From positions 186,001 through 250,000 of the forward strand of contig JADLZK010010882.1 in NCBI GenBank assembly GCA_015847255.1: a stretch of 64,000 nt of DNA, written 5' to 3'. The position numbers and the translations under genes are program-made. This document shows, in pieces, positions 11,596 through 23,854 of this stretch (its first letter is position 1; each line of letters starts with the position of its first letter). This DNA comes from Hyparrhenia diplandra (taxonomy: Eukaryota > Streptophyta > Magnoliopsida > Poales > Poaceae). The notes below the pieces were generated by a model, which had not been told where the DNA came from, ran no database searches, and worked only from the letters and a program-made list of their open reading frames with translations.

Positions 11596-13889
11596 CACTC
11601 TTTGGAATTCACAAGTTTCCCTAGGGTTAATAATCCTAGGGAAAGGCTGAAAAAAACCCTAGGAAAACGTTTCCCTAGGGTATTTAAATAGGGAAAGCCC
11701 CCTAGGAGGGAATTCGACGGGAAAGGCTGAGTTTCCCTACGGTTTTTGGGCGAAACCCTAGGGAAACATTCTTTCCCTAGGGGATGTATCCCCTAGGGAA
11801 ACTTTCTTTGGAAAGCTGTATCAATTTCCTTAGGAATGTTTCCCTAGGAATTACAACTCTTGGGAAAGAATATTTTTTACACAGATTTACAACAAAATTC
11901 AATTACATATTTATATTTTAATTCAAATATACAAATACTTTAAATTCAAATTCACACATGTACACATAATTAAGCACTCATTTCATCCAATCCAAAAGCA
12001 CAAATCCATACATTTAGAGTTATAATTATCATAATACAATCATGGCCATGAAATACTCTAATCAATATATAAAAGAAATTTAATCTTCATGCCCAATCTT
12101 TTAGCCTATCTTGCACGACACATCTTCGCAAGGTTCAATCCTTGTTTGAAGAAAACCTGCAGAAGTATAGAGGACTTGCATCAGCAAGGTTTCATTATGC
12201 CATTAGAGATCTTACAAATGGTCTATTTCTTAGCAAGTCATGCACATATATTCTTAGCATCAGCTTACCAATAATGTAGCGCAATGCCAAGAGGGAGCAG
12301 CTTGATCCAGCCATACTTGCAATACCCAGATCCACCTTCAATAAAAGAAACAAAGAGGATACACCAAGAACTTAGGTTACAGCAGCAGACAAAGAAGAAG
12401 CAATAACATTCCATTGCACATGGGAAACCATCTGAAACCGGATTAAAGTTCTTAAACCTGCAGTAAAACTACCATCACCTCTTACCAACTATGACTATTC
12501 AGCATAACCAGAACCAGAACAACTTAGTACCTTTCTACATGAAAACAGCAGCTTCACTGGTTTCCTAGTAACTGAAGTTGTACAGAACAAACAGTACTAC
12601 CATCCATTTTGCAAGAAAATAAAGACTAATAAGTAAACTGCTAGAAAACAAAAAGCTCACGCCCATGCTGCCTCAAACTGCAGCCACATTAACACAAGAA
12701 AAGAAATATTGAGTTTTCATCATGAATAGATCAGGATTAACACCATTCAATCTTCATGCAAGTTGACGATGATAGCATCCAATGGACATTGTTATGTTTT
12801 GAGAAGCAGCAACAGTACAACCAATATTGAGCTTACAGTATAACTATAAACAATTAATAGATTTCCGGTCAAAAAAAACTATAAACAATATATCTATATC
12901 TGCATTCTGCAATGCACTAGTACAGAGTCATAAAGCTAATGCAAAAGTAGTAGCATCGTTGAATATACAGAATCACTTACCTGGAGCTGACAGTAGTCCT
13001 CCCTATTGCAAGACCGTATCTGCCATCTAGTTCTTTGCAAGACATTTAGTTCTTTCTTTCTTTCTTTCAACACATGAAAAAATAAAATAGAGATTACTCA
13101 TGATACAAACTGAAGGGGAGAAAAAATAAAATACATATACAAACTTTCATTAGATCAGATCCAAATAAGGTTCAGGTGCTCGGTTTTGGACAGCATGAAG
13201 GGGAGAAAAGGGATGCAAACACCTTGTCGTCGATGGGAGCAGAGGGTGCCGTCGCAGAGGTATATGGCGGCATCTTTCGTCTGAAAGCATGGGCGCCACC
13301 TCTAGTTGGGGAAGAAGATGCTGTCATCGATGGGGAGCAGAGGGTGCCGTCGCCGGTGGGAATGGGATACGGGCGCCACCGCATGGAGGAAGCCGTTGCC
13401 GTGTGTCGACGTCGAGGAGGCGCTGCTGCTGGTGCTCGGAGGTGGGTGCTGCAAGGAGGAAGCGGCGGCGGCGTGTCTCGATCTGGTGAATGTCGGCGTC
13501 TCGATCTGATGAATGCCGCGGGCGCGGGGAGCAGCGGTGTGGTTCGATCTAGCGGCGACGGCTGCGCTCTAGGGCGCCTGCGTGGGACGGGCAGTGGAGC
13601 ATGCGGCTGGAGGTGGCGGCGGCGCATTGGGAGATAGGGTTGGGCGGCGTGATTTGAGGGCACGGAGAGATAGGATTGTGCGGTGAGAAGGGGAACTCCG
13701 GAACTGTGATGCGGTGGATTTTTGGGCGAGGCCGGCCCTCCTCCCGACCAAAATGTGAGTTTCCTAGGGAAAGAGGACTTTCCCTACGGTTTTACAAAAA
13801 TTATCCTAGGAAACCTGTCTTTCCCTTGGGTACCCTAAACGGTAGGGAAAGAAGAAAAACCCTAGGGAAACTCGTCAATTCTAGTAGTG
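11596..13889. mobile_element. CACTA element with TTTCCCTAGGG subterminal repeats
   Basis: The left end (11596) reads CACTCTTTGGAATTCACAAG. The right end read inward reads CACTACTAGAATTGACGAG, and both run straight into GTTTCCCTAGGG. Copies of TTTCCCTAGGG in both orientations fill 11,615-11,870 and 13,755-13,875. The flanking trinucleotides (AAT and AAA) match at two of three positions, so the TSD is imperfect. Length is about 2.3 kb. The interior has no transposase. Positions 13,170-13,660 are GC-rich with a roughly 98-bp duplicated segment containing GGAGCAGAGGGTGCCGTCGC, possibly captured sequence. Confidence 0.75.
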
Positions 13890-14698
13890 AAAATTGGCCT
13901 GATCGCCCGGCTGACTGACGGACTCGTGGGAAGTGACCGGACGGTCCGGTCACCTTCCAGAGAGCCCTTTTTGATCTCCCTCGAAAATTTGGCTAAGTCT
14001 GGAATTTTGGTGTGAGTTAGCCCTTCGTAGAATTGGCTAAGTCTGAAATTTTATCATGACTTAGACCACGCCATTTTTGGATGTCAACAATGTCATCGGT
14101 CACTGCGCTACTGGTGGGCATGGCGGTACCGCTGGCCGTGGAGTGTTCATAATGTCCAGCGCGACGGTCAATGTGGATGAGGCGGAGCCTGTTGCCGCAA
14201 CCCCATCGATCCTCAAGGTGGCCAAAGCCTGTGCTCCAGCTGCCGACTGTGGTCGCCGCTGCATGTCGCTAAAGTTGTTCCAATCCCTTCAACTATCTGC
14301 ATGCGCTGTTTCCTTTTGATAGATATGCAGATCTCCTGCGTGGTCGAGAGAAAACAAAAACCCACATAGGTTGTGTCCTTTGGAACTATTATATATAATT
14401 CTTCCCCTCATTTCGTGATTATAAATTTATAATCTTTTATGCTAGTCCAATGGCTGCCGCTGTCCAATTCAGTCCGTAGCTTGATAATTTCTTGGTTACT
14501 GCTAGTTCATGCCGCTAGTGGCTGTGTGGAGTGATTCAGCTACTCCATCACTGGTTCAATATTGCATATTGCGTTCCTGATTTATGTTATTATGGGAAAT
14601 TGATTAATAACCAAATATATTTTTTTGGAGAAAGAAACAAGCAGCCCAACTGGGCATCACCCGGGAGTTATGAACTTGTATCTTGTTTGACCTTAGGA
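13890..14698. other. Gene-free interval with short duplication and one signal-peptide-like micro-ORF
   Basis: At 13,985-14,070 there is a two-copy direct repeat built on TTGGCTAAGTCTG...ATTTT. At 14,090-14,152 a 20-codon ORF (MSSVTALLVGMAVPLAVECS, then stop) looks like a signal peptide ending in Glu-Cys-Ser, as at the exon junction of the gene at 8945. Cysteine-containing sequence follows in another frame (...KACAPAADCGRRCM). It may be a decayed peptide gene. That is weak and could be chance. Confidence 0.3.
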
Positions 14699-15519
14699 CA
14701 CTACTACATAATTGTCCATCGCTGTCACGCTCCAACCCCCTTCTTTTGCCGAAAACTGAACCGCAGAACCATAGCGGTAGTGATGTGTGGTTCGAAACAC
14801 TACCGGGTCGAAACACCGGCGGTGATTCGAGGAGAGACTGCCGGTTTGATATCGAACCGGCAGCGCACTGTCAAAGAACACTGTCGGGTGTTCCACGGAC
14901 CAGTAACATTTTTGATCCAAGCAATGCAGGTACGGAAGTCAGTCGGCAGAGTTGATATTGGCAGCACTGTCGGGCATTAACGAACCGACAGAACTGTGGG
15001 GATAACACTATCGGGTTAGATTGAGCCGACAGTGTATCGAAGAGCTAACAATGTCGGTTTCCTTTAGACCCGTCAGTGAACTTTACGTGAACTCTGTCGG
15101 CTGATTTCAACCCGACAACGTTATTAGAGTGGAGACTATCGGTTGGTTAATGCAGCCGGCGGTGATGTTTCGTTATAGAAGGCGGTTTGTAATTCAAACC
15201 GATAGTGTTTGGTGTAGTTACACTACCGGTTTGTTTCTCATTCTTTGTCGGGGCCCATGCCACCCGACGTTTTTGTTTTAAATTTTTTAAATTTTTGAAT
15301 TTATTCGTGGAAATCAGCTATTTTTAAAAGCATCATATGTACATTAAAATCGACAAAACATTACATGGTTCAAAGGTTATATACAACTAACTCCACCTAA
15401 TGTTCTACGAAATTGAGCCTAGGACATCAACTTCTAAATAAGAAAAACAATGACAATAGCCATAACTGAAATCAAGACATCTTTCATAGGCCAAGTCGCA
15501 ATTCTCCTAATCTTCATAT

Positions 15520-15888
15520 CTATGGAGAGAGGCTTCTCATCAATCTCCGTGGCTGGTTGATAGTTAAAGTTTTCACCATAGTAGGCCCCGAAAGCTTAAG
15601 CTTTTCGTCTTGTATTTTTGTAACAATTACGGGGTAGCGAGATTTGAGCAGAAAGCGGTCTTCCCTGTGTTCGATAGATCCCACGGCACTTGACCAACAT
15701 GCACTACATATATACCACGCCATGGTTTGCCTATACATGCAACCAAAATAAGATGTTAATGCTATGTCATTAGAAATGTTGTACGGTAAGATTTGAACAC
15801 CACAAAACTCATGAATTTCAATATCTATGTCATTGCAATCACACTTGAGCATTAGTATGTCTTCAATCATCTTTGTAAATGACCACAA
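15520..15888 (-). CDS. Unidentified 122-codon ORF inside CACTA element
   Basis: The ORF runs from MWSFTKMIEDILMLKC to a stop without low-complexity bias, which is unusual in this AT-rich stretch. It has seven cysteines in the first two-thirds and a basic C-terminus. I do not recognise the family and see no transposase signature. It could be a captured exon or a fragment of a transposon protein. No clear splice sites or promoter were found, so coding status is doubtful. Confidence 0.25.
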   Translation of the reverse strand: MWSFTKMIEDILMLKCDCNDIDIEIHEFCGVQILPYNISNDIALTSYFGCMYRQTMAWYICSACWSSAVGSIEHREDRFLLKSRYPVIVTKIQDEKLKLSGPTMVKTLTINQPRRLMRSLSP

Positions 15889-17388
15889 TGTTTAAATCTT
15901 GCTACTATATACCAATTAAAAAACTTTTGCTACTATATAAGGATCCCTGAACTGTTTGAAAGCAAAATCTAAATAGAAAAGGGAAATAGCAGGTTGGATT
16001 TATCAACACGGCATTTCCACGAACAACTCAAAGGCAGTGACCGACGCACTCACCGAGCTTCGATGCGTGGTCGCGGCGTCTCCTCCCCGTCTTGTCTCGG
16101 TGGTGCGAGATGCAAGCGCCCTAGAAGGATGCAGAGGGCACGGACGGGCGCGTAACCGCGAATTGAGGAGTTCGAGGTCGCGGCACGTGTACGGCGCCGG
16201 GCCTAGACGAGGACGGCGTGAGGCTGCGAGACGGCGGAGCGGTGGGCGGGCCCCCCGTCGACATGGAGGAAGAACAAGCGGGCGAGGCGAGGCGAGAACA
16301 ACGGAACATTAGGTCTCGTTCTCATAGGCAAAATCTCGAAGAACTAAATGGCTAATTAGTTCTCACCGTGGGAAGGGCGCGGGGCCGGGCCGGCGCGTTA
16401 GGGGACGTCGGAGAAGAAGAGAACAGCGGGGCGCGGTAGGGGGCGGACGACTCGCAGCGCGTGTGTGGTGGTGGTGCTTCGTCGCTGACGCCGGTGGGAA
16501 ACAAATGGGGCGCGGGGTTGAAATGACTGGGAAAATTTCAGCTTTCGCCCGCGCCCACCAATATATATCGTCGAGGTTGGAAAGAATGGCGCGGTGTTCA
16601 AATGAATTGTGAAAAAGGCGGCGCCCATATCTATAGTTAATCACCGCCGGTTGAAAAAATGTCACCGCAAAGTGACATTAAAGGTTCACCGCTGGTCTAA
16701 ACGTCGGTGACCCGACAAGTAATATCGCATTAATTGTTGCCACCTACCACCGCTCACGATGATAAGACCACACTGTTGCCACCTACCACCACTCAATCCC
16801 ACCTACCACCGCCTATAAAAACAGCACCAAGCAGAGAGCCATGTATGGCCAATCGTGCGCGTCGGCTGACCTCTTCTCATTATTTGCCCATTTTCCTATC
16901 CACTTATATGGCCTCTATTGGGGGAGAGAGCCCTCCACATAAACATTTTATTATGGGTAGACGGTGTATACAGCAAGTGCTAGAAGGGTGTTTTTGAAGA
17001 TTAAGCTACAACGTTGCTTACGAAGCTGGGTGTGATGCTCGCGGCAACGCCATTGTTGCATGGACTGCGGATCAAGACGGAAAGCGAGGAGCCAAGTAGC
17101 ATGCATTCTTGTGTTCCTCGCCGGTGATGAGCCCCGCCTCTCTGTCGGGCCTTTGCCGACATGGAGAGACATTTGTTCTTCACAGAGGTCTCCTATCCGC
17201 CTTAACTTCGTGTAAGCATAACGGGTAGCATTGTAACCACCTCGGGCAAAGATGCTAGAAGGGTGTTTTTGAGGTGGTTATTTCTTAATGTGTTTGTACA
17301 CTTTGCTTATTGTACCGTGTTGAACTATCAATTAATTGTAATGCTTTGGTGATGTATGTATAATCCCGTTCAACCTGTAATTACTCGA

Positions 17389-18440
17389 TGTCATCGCGTA
17401 GAAATTTTGGCACCACTGGGCTCGATAGTGGGTAACCCTAGTTCAACTTTGTAATTACTCGGGGGTGGTCGCGTAGAAATTCAATTTAATTGAAAAAATA
17501 CCGAACCTTATGCGAAAAATCTCAAACATCATGGTTCCTTCACACATGGCATGTGCACATCTAACAAAAAGTTTGAGGCCGAGACCACACCGGAGCGAAG
17601 ATGACCCAAAGATAGCTTATGGGTCTTCCGATGAAAGGGGTCATGTACCTTTGTGAAGCATGTATACTCCCACAATGTAGAATTGTCTTGAATTTTTTTT
17701 TACAACCATGTACACCCAAATTATGCCCCCCACACAAGATCTTAGGTTTTTTCGATCGATATTTTTATTATTAGATTTTCCTAGGTGATAAACATGATAG
17801 AAGAAGAGGTTAATTACGGCTTGCAAACTTATGAATTTTGAAGCAACCTACACCTTTGAATTGCCTCCTAGGACACATGAGACCATATGAGAAATTTTGG
17901 CACCACTATAGCTGTTAGTGGGTAACCCCGATTAAACCTGTAATTACTCGGTGTCGCCGCATAGAAATCCAATTTAATTGAAAAAAATACCAAACCTTAT
18001 CCGAAAAAATCTCAAACAACGTGGTTCGTTCACACATGGCATGTGCACGTCTAAGAAAAAGTTTGAGGCCGAGACCACACCGAACAAAGATGACCCAAAG
18101 ATAGCTTATGGATGTAATTGTGCATTTGTGCTTCGATGAAAGGGGTCATGTACCTTTGTGAAGCATGTATACTCCCATGATGTAGAAATGTCTTGAATTT
18201 TTTTTACAATCATGTACACCCAAATTATGCCCCCCACACAAGATCTTAGGTTTTTCCATTCGATATGTTTATTATTAGATTTTTCTAGGTGATAAACACG
18301 ATAGAAGGAGGTTAATTACAGCTTGCAAACTTATAAATTTTGTAGCAACCTACACACTGAATAGCCAACTAGGACACATGAGACCATGTGGAAAATTTTG
18401 ACACCACTGGCTCTGTTGTTAGTGGGTAACCCTAGTTTTT
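17389..18440. repeat. About 495-bp tandem repeat, two units plus partial
   Basis: Units begin near TTTTGGCACCACT...AGTGGGTAACCC at about 17,405, 17,900 and 18,395. The two full units agree through recognisable landmarks: GTTTGAGGCCGAGACCACAC, GATGACCCAAAGATAGC, and CACACAAGATCTTAGG. The same family occurs at 29,041-29,558 and resumes after a hAT insertion at 30,245. Confidence 0.85.
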
Positions 18441-18639
18441 TGAGATTATACAAGTACAACGTAGACGCTCAACACGCACGCACGCCACCCCCTATGAACA
18501 CACCTACGCAAAACCCTACCCCTATGAGCACCTTTCAAGGACTGACTTTTGGCAAATCTTGAAGTTCCAAAGTCACCACAGGCGCCTCGCTATCGATGGG
18601 GACGTCGCCTACCACTTAATTCATAGTGCGGGAAAATCA

Positions 18640-18710
18640 CGAAATAAATCCAGGATAAAGTGTCACACACGGGATTTGAACCTTGGGTGGGAGCCTCCCA
18701 ACTAATGGCC
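18640..18710 (-). repeat. tRNA-like (Pol III B box) module
   Basis: On the minus strand GGCCATTAGTTGGGAGG is followed by GGTTCAAATCCCG, a near-perfect B box. No paired acceptor stem is evident. It is treated as a tRNA-derived repeat remnant. Confidence 0.4.
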
Positions 18711-19030
18711 TTTATCATTGCGCATATATGATAACAAAGACCTTTCCACGAATATATCAATGTTGTCATCAAAGTGTACAAACACATTTAAAATAAAAAA
18801 CGCTGAAGGTTATGTGATTCTTGCCAATGAAATGCCAATGGGATTTTTGAACGCCCATCGGTGCCTATTGACATTCCATCGGTGCTCAGCGTGAGGTTTC
18901 TTGTGCTCGATCTTACAAGGAGGGCATAACTCGATTTATATTGAATCCACAGCAAGGCTGAAGGAGACATTTTGTTTGCTCAGCCAAGCTGTGGTTTAGT
19001 CCAAAGACAGCATGCATAGGCATTTGCAGG

Positions 19031-19113
19031 AGAAGATCATGTTAATCTATGAAAATCTCCTACCAGAGGAGATTTTCATTGAAGTAGATTTTTATAAATC
19101 GCTATGATCTTCT
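19031..19113. repeat. Nested inverted repeat / hairpin
   Basis: Inner arms ATGAAAATCTCCT (19049-19061) and AGGAGATTTTCAT (19067-19079) pair perfectly over 13 bp with a 5-base loop ACCAG. Outer arms AGAAGATCAT and ATGATCTTCT (19031-19040 and 19104-19113) also pair. Confidence 0.8.
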
Positions 19114-20329
19114 TCGGAGGATGCCATGTCTCTCATATGGACATGTAAATCCAGCTATCTACCCTCTCAAGCACACAGAACCGGATGGCTCCGTGAATCT
19201 CACAGCGGTTCTAACCTTCGGCGCTGCTCAATCTTTAGTAAGACTCTTGTAGCACCTTTTGTGTGTGAACCATTTTGGTGGCCTAAGATGCATAACAACA
19301 ATATCTGTATGTGGAGGGCTTTCTTTCCCATAGAGAGGTCATAGATATGTATGTGGAGAGTAGCAAAGAAGATCGAGGAAGAAGAACAGGCAACTGAATC
19401 AAGAGTATCATGAAAGAGGACCACGAGAACTGAATTGCAAACCTAGGGGCCGCACTAGCCGTTTTTATAGGCCAGATGCCGTGGTAATGACCGATCACGA
19501 CGGTTTTAATTGGCACCGGCAAAGGATATGGATGATCAATGCTGGATAATTGGCACCGCATAAACCAAGCACCGTGGCCGTGGTACGGAGAACGTGGCGT
19601 AAAGTGCTCCCGCCCGCAATGGCGCGGGGTCGCCGGGCCGTATCGCTTTGTTCGCCCGTTGACAATGCAAAACACTGCCAGTTCTCAGTTTTAACCCGGC
19701 AGTCATACTCCATAACACTGTCGCGTAGTAACCACCAGCAGTGATATATGTGATCACTGCCGGTTCTGAAAGTGCACTCGGCAGTGTTATTACTGACATT
19801 GATATAAACCGTCGACGCAGCAGCAGGGAGCACAGCCTTTTCTCATGGGAAGCAGAGACACTGTCGGTGTAATTAAGTGGAACCGGTGGTGAATACTAGA
19901 GCAACACGATTCTCATGGCTACAGCTGTGACGTATCACAGGCCATGACCTATTACTGAACACTACACGGCAGCCTATACACGTATACTAAAATGAAAATT
20001 TATAATACGGAGTGTATGCGTGGCAAAAGCTTAGCGAGGGTTAGTTGAACTCTCAATGCATTAACGGTGAGATAAAATTAATGATTTCAATAAATCGATT
20101 TTTTACTGATATAACTATTTGTTTCACCATTTTTTGTTAATCACTATCGGTTCATGTGTTGGCACGCGGTGATCAATGAAGGTGGAGACTGGTTGCCGTC
20201 CGCCATTGGAAACGCGCGCAGCCCAGGAATTCGAAGCCTAACCGTACATCGTGCAAATTCCAACCGGCGATCGTGGGAATTCCATGTGGTTGCGTTGACG
20301 CCGCATTCGATCGTGGGGAAGTGCGGCGG

Positions 20330-22260
20330 CCGGCTAACTCACTATTTATGCACACACTCTAATCATGGCGTTCATCCTTTCCAGTTCTCTAATCCAGCCA
20401 CATTCTCTTTGCATTCATCACCGCCATGGCTGCTCGTGCTCGGGGATCCAACAAGCGCACTGGGAGGAGATGGAGGCGGCGGAGGACAAGGGCAAGGAAC
20501 CGGTGGTGGAGGCGCTGGCGCCCGACTGGTCCGACCCGATCCGCCTCGACTCCCCACGCCCCGCTCTCCTAAGCGGGACCGCATGGAGGTTCCGCCGCCG
20601 GGCTAGAGGAGGCGGCCGATGACCTTTGCCGGTCGGCGCCGCTATCGAGATGATCGAGAGGCATTTCACCCCGATAGTCTCCGGGCCCCGCCTTCAGAAA
20701 TCAAGGAGCCGGGCGGACGACCATGGTCTTCTTCCAAGGGTGCATCCACCTCTGGAAGAAAAGATCAACCACTACGCCGCCAAGGTGGAACAGCTTGGCC
20801 GGGATCGCCCCTCGAGGCCTTGGCCAAGAAGGACGACGCCAATGAGGAGGAGGAGGAGGAGGAGGGAGGAGGAGGACGAGGACTAGACCGCAACCTTCCT
20901 CTTTTTTTTTGTTTTTTTTTCATTTTTATTATATGTTCTTTTTTTTGTTTTTATATATTAATAAAATATATATTATATATATTATTGTTGTGTGTTGCTC
21001 CCTCTGTCCCTGAATCTGTTTGATTTGAATCATAACTTGTTCAATGTAAATTTTGTCAAAAACAAACAATTAACTGTCGATTGTGCTTTGGAAAATACAG
21101 TCGCTGTTGAGTGCCGAGGAGACGGCCATTGGGTGCGGCGGTCGCCGATTATGTTTTTCCGAGAAACCGTCTTTTGAAAACGCCACATTTATATACCCCG
21201 CCCCCCTCCCGTTATCCAACACTAACTTCTCTTTCGTGCCCCTCTCACAAGAAAGCGGACTCGCCGCCCACGATCGTCAACATGGCCGCCACGGGAGGAG
21301 ATGAAGTTATTCGTGGAGCGCCTCCGCGCCGCCCTCACCAAGCTGAACGGCCTGGCCGACGACGTTGGCCTGCCAAAGGTGAATCGTCCCCTCGAGGAGA
21401 GGGCCAACTTCTACGCCCTCGGATCGACTCGGCGGCCGATACCCGCCGAGGGGAAACCGACCAAACGGAAGAGGAGGCGAGGAAGGCGGTCGCCGTGAAG
21501 CCGCCAAGCGGGCGCCAAGAAGGCCAAGAAGGCGGCCTAGATTCTCTTCTTTTTTATGTTAATTAATCTGTTGTCTGATTTGTGTGGATGTGTAAGATAC
21601 AATGATCTGTGTGGTTAATTTGCTATTCAGTTGTTGGTTAATTTGTTGCATGACAATCTTTTTATCTTTCATTAATCTGGGTTCTACTATTTCCTTGAAT
21701 CGGTTTAATATGATGTGTGTCAATCTTAATTTTCTATCATTTGCGTTCTCTACTGTTCCTTCGTCTTAGAAAACCGCGGCTAGGTCCTATTTATACGTAC
21801 ATAACCCCCGTCTCCGGTCCGCCCTCCAACTCTGCACTCTCCAAACACACTCCCCTCTCTACCCCGTTTACACAAGAAGCCGGGTTGGTGACGCCGCCAA
21901 CGATCGACATGGCTGCCAACCAGCGGGGAGAGGTTCATCTTGCGGCGCCAAAGACCGCCCCCAACAAGCTCAAGAGCACGGCCGACCAAGTTGGCCCGCC
22001 AGCGATGAATCACCCCATCAAGGAGAAGTTCACCTGCGGCGCCTCTCGCCGCCGCCAACAAACTCAACAGACCGGCCGACCAAGTTGGCGCCAACGGTGA
22101 ATCAGCCCTTCGAGGAGAAGTCCATCATCGCCCTCGGTCCAGTACTTGGCCGATACCCCGCTGAGAGGATACCGCCAAACCGGAGGAGGAGATGGAGTTG
22201 GCCGCCGGGAAGAAGGCGAGACGGCGGCCAAGAAGGCCAAGAAGGCGGCTTAATTAGGCG
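20330..22260 (+). repeat. Tandem array of three small ORF units inside CACTA element
   Basis: Three diverged units each have a TTTAT-type TATA region (about 20,345, 21,189 and 21,789), a C-rich leader and an ATG (20,426; 21,282; 21,909). A GC-rich body contains a shared module best seen as LPKVNRPLEERANFYALG (unit 2), LPRVHPPLEEKINHYAAK (unit 1) and a related PAMNHPIKEKF (unit 3). Units end in a GGCCAAGAAGG-rich lysine tail and a T-rich flank. Unit 3 has the module twice (about 110-bp internal duplication). Frames differ between units, so most copies are broken. No protein family is recognised. The array could be a captured host gene fragment amplified inside the transposon. Confidence 0.55.
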
Positions 22261-22701
22261 GCTTTGCTTTCTTTTTATGTTAATTTATTATATCGGTTGT
22301 TTCTATGATGTTTAATTTGTTAATGGATCAGTCATTTGTTAATGTGATGCGTGTTAATCTTCTGATTTTTTCGTCGTTTGTTTTACTGTTCCTTGTCATT
22401 GTATTTTGCTTCCCCTCCCAAATCGCTATCGGTTCTAATTCAACCCGGTTGTGTCAATCTTCAAATCGCTGTCGGTTCTAATTCAAACCCGCGAGTGATA
22501 CGCGGTCCATCAAGGCCATTGTCGGGAGTGATTCAACCCGGTGGTGATCTAAATCTTCACCGCCGGAATTGGTCGAGCCCATGGAGTTTCTGGTTGTCCC
22601 GCGCCTGAACGGTTCATCTTTGCGGGTGCGGTTCATCGCTGCCGGTGGACTAAATTTCGGTAGTGATACCGGCGGTGGTGATGAGCGATTCTGTAGTAGT
22701 G

Positions 22702-23854
22702 GGAGCTATAGCTCTAAACAGTAAACTCAGCTTACATGGTAATGACACCAACAGTCAATGAACACAAGCACATTATAGTGGTTTTAGGAAGTAATTTGGT
22801 TCCTCTAGGACTCAGGATAGTTCTGACCTGACCTAATTGTTTGGAATGTTACCCCTAATCAGGGTTCTACTTTTGTATATTCACGAGTCAGTTGCTGCCA
22901 TGTAATATTGATGATCCGCGCCACGACACGAAAAAACTATCGTGTTTTTTTGCGATGATGAACGATTGCTTTCCGAGCAAAGCAACAAAGGCAGTGGCGA
23001 AGCTACATTCAATGACGGGGTCGGACGACCCAGACGATTTTGTTGTGGCGCTTATACCACCAATTTTTTTTGCCAGCTTAGACCCCACTCAAAAATACAT
23101 ACGCCCCCGGCCGCCGGCAGCTAATTACGTAGCAGCAGGCTCTAATCTCTTTGGCAGCCTAGCCCATTACGTAGCAGCAGCAGTCTCTAATCTCCTTGGC
23201 AGCCCATCTATCCAGAGAGAATGCCAAACGTTGGCTTCTATCCTGCCTCCGATCTGCTACAACCTGGCTGCGCGTCCGTAAAAAATTGTGAAGACAGTAT
23301 TGAGAAATCGTATTGGATATTTATGAATGATTGTATCATATGTTTTGTGGAACCGGAACTTCTATGCACAATTACTAACATGGAGGATCGTAATCGTAGA
23401 CGGAAACTGTAAGAGGTAACTACCCTTGTAAAACCTTATTTTGTTACAAAACAATATGCATTGCCATATTATGGAACTGGTATTATGCTTTATCAAAAAA
23501 AAATATATATTATGCATGGCCCGGCTGCCATTTTTTTTAGTAGTGTGAGTGCCGACACCGGCGCCATTTTTTTCTGGCCGCCGCTGAAAGTAGGAGATCC
23601 TTATCCATTCAGATTCCCTTTTTTATCTAACTGACTCGACTTCCTAACTTAACCAAGTATTCCTTAAATCAACTAGTAATCACTACGGTAACTGAACGAG
23701 GACGTTAATGACCAGCGCACGGCGGCCGTGGCGGCCTCCCCTTCCTCCTTGCGTGGCCCAGGGCGCATGCCCCTAGAGCATGGCGCATGGCTCTCCTAGC
23801 TGCGATGGTGCTTCCTTCTTGGGCCGTTGTTGGCCATTATTTCTGCTGGAGGAT
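22702..23854. other. Gene-free interval
   Basis: No gene is supported. Around 22,993 the phrase GGCAGTGGCGAAGCTA and following text resemble a dispersed plant repeat that begins AGTGGCGGAGC; similar text appears near 46,065. A 50-bp imperfect duplication around ACGTAGCAGCAG...CTCTAATCTC lies at about 23,125-23,205. Confidence 0.4.

Larger units (their letters stand above)
14699..22701. mobile_element. 8.0-kb CACTA transposon with perfect 3-bp TSD
   Basis: The left terminus is CACTACTACATAATTG. The right terminus read inward is CACTACTACAGAATCG. Each is flanked by GGA (14696-14698 and 22702-22704). Subterminal repeats of the ACCGGCAGTG / CACTGTCGGTT kind fill 14,710-15,260 and recur at 19,660-19,880 and 22,420-22,690. 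No DDE transposase or TNPD-like ORF is recognisable, so it appears non-autonomous. Cargo includes an unidentified minus ORF (15,520-15,888), two and a bit units of a 495-bp repeat, a tRNA-like module, a hairpin, and three tandem small ORF units. The internal block of subterminal-type repeats at 19.7 kb hints at a second CACTA nested inside or joined to it. Confidence 0.85.

Noticed and set aside
13172..13663. 163- and 153-codon overlapping ORFs as genes
   Set aside because: Opposite-strand ORFs in a GC-rich block with an internal duplication; Pro/Arg-rich and no domain.
10870..13889. CACTA left end at 10,870 (CACTACAAGAATTC)
   Set aside because: The subterminal TTTCCCTAGGG repeats begin only at about 11,610, and the end at 11,596 matches the right end over a longer stretch.
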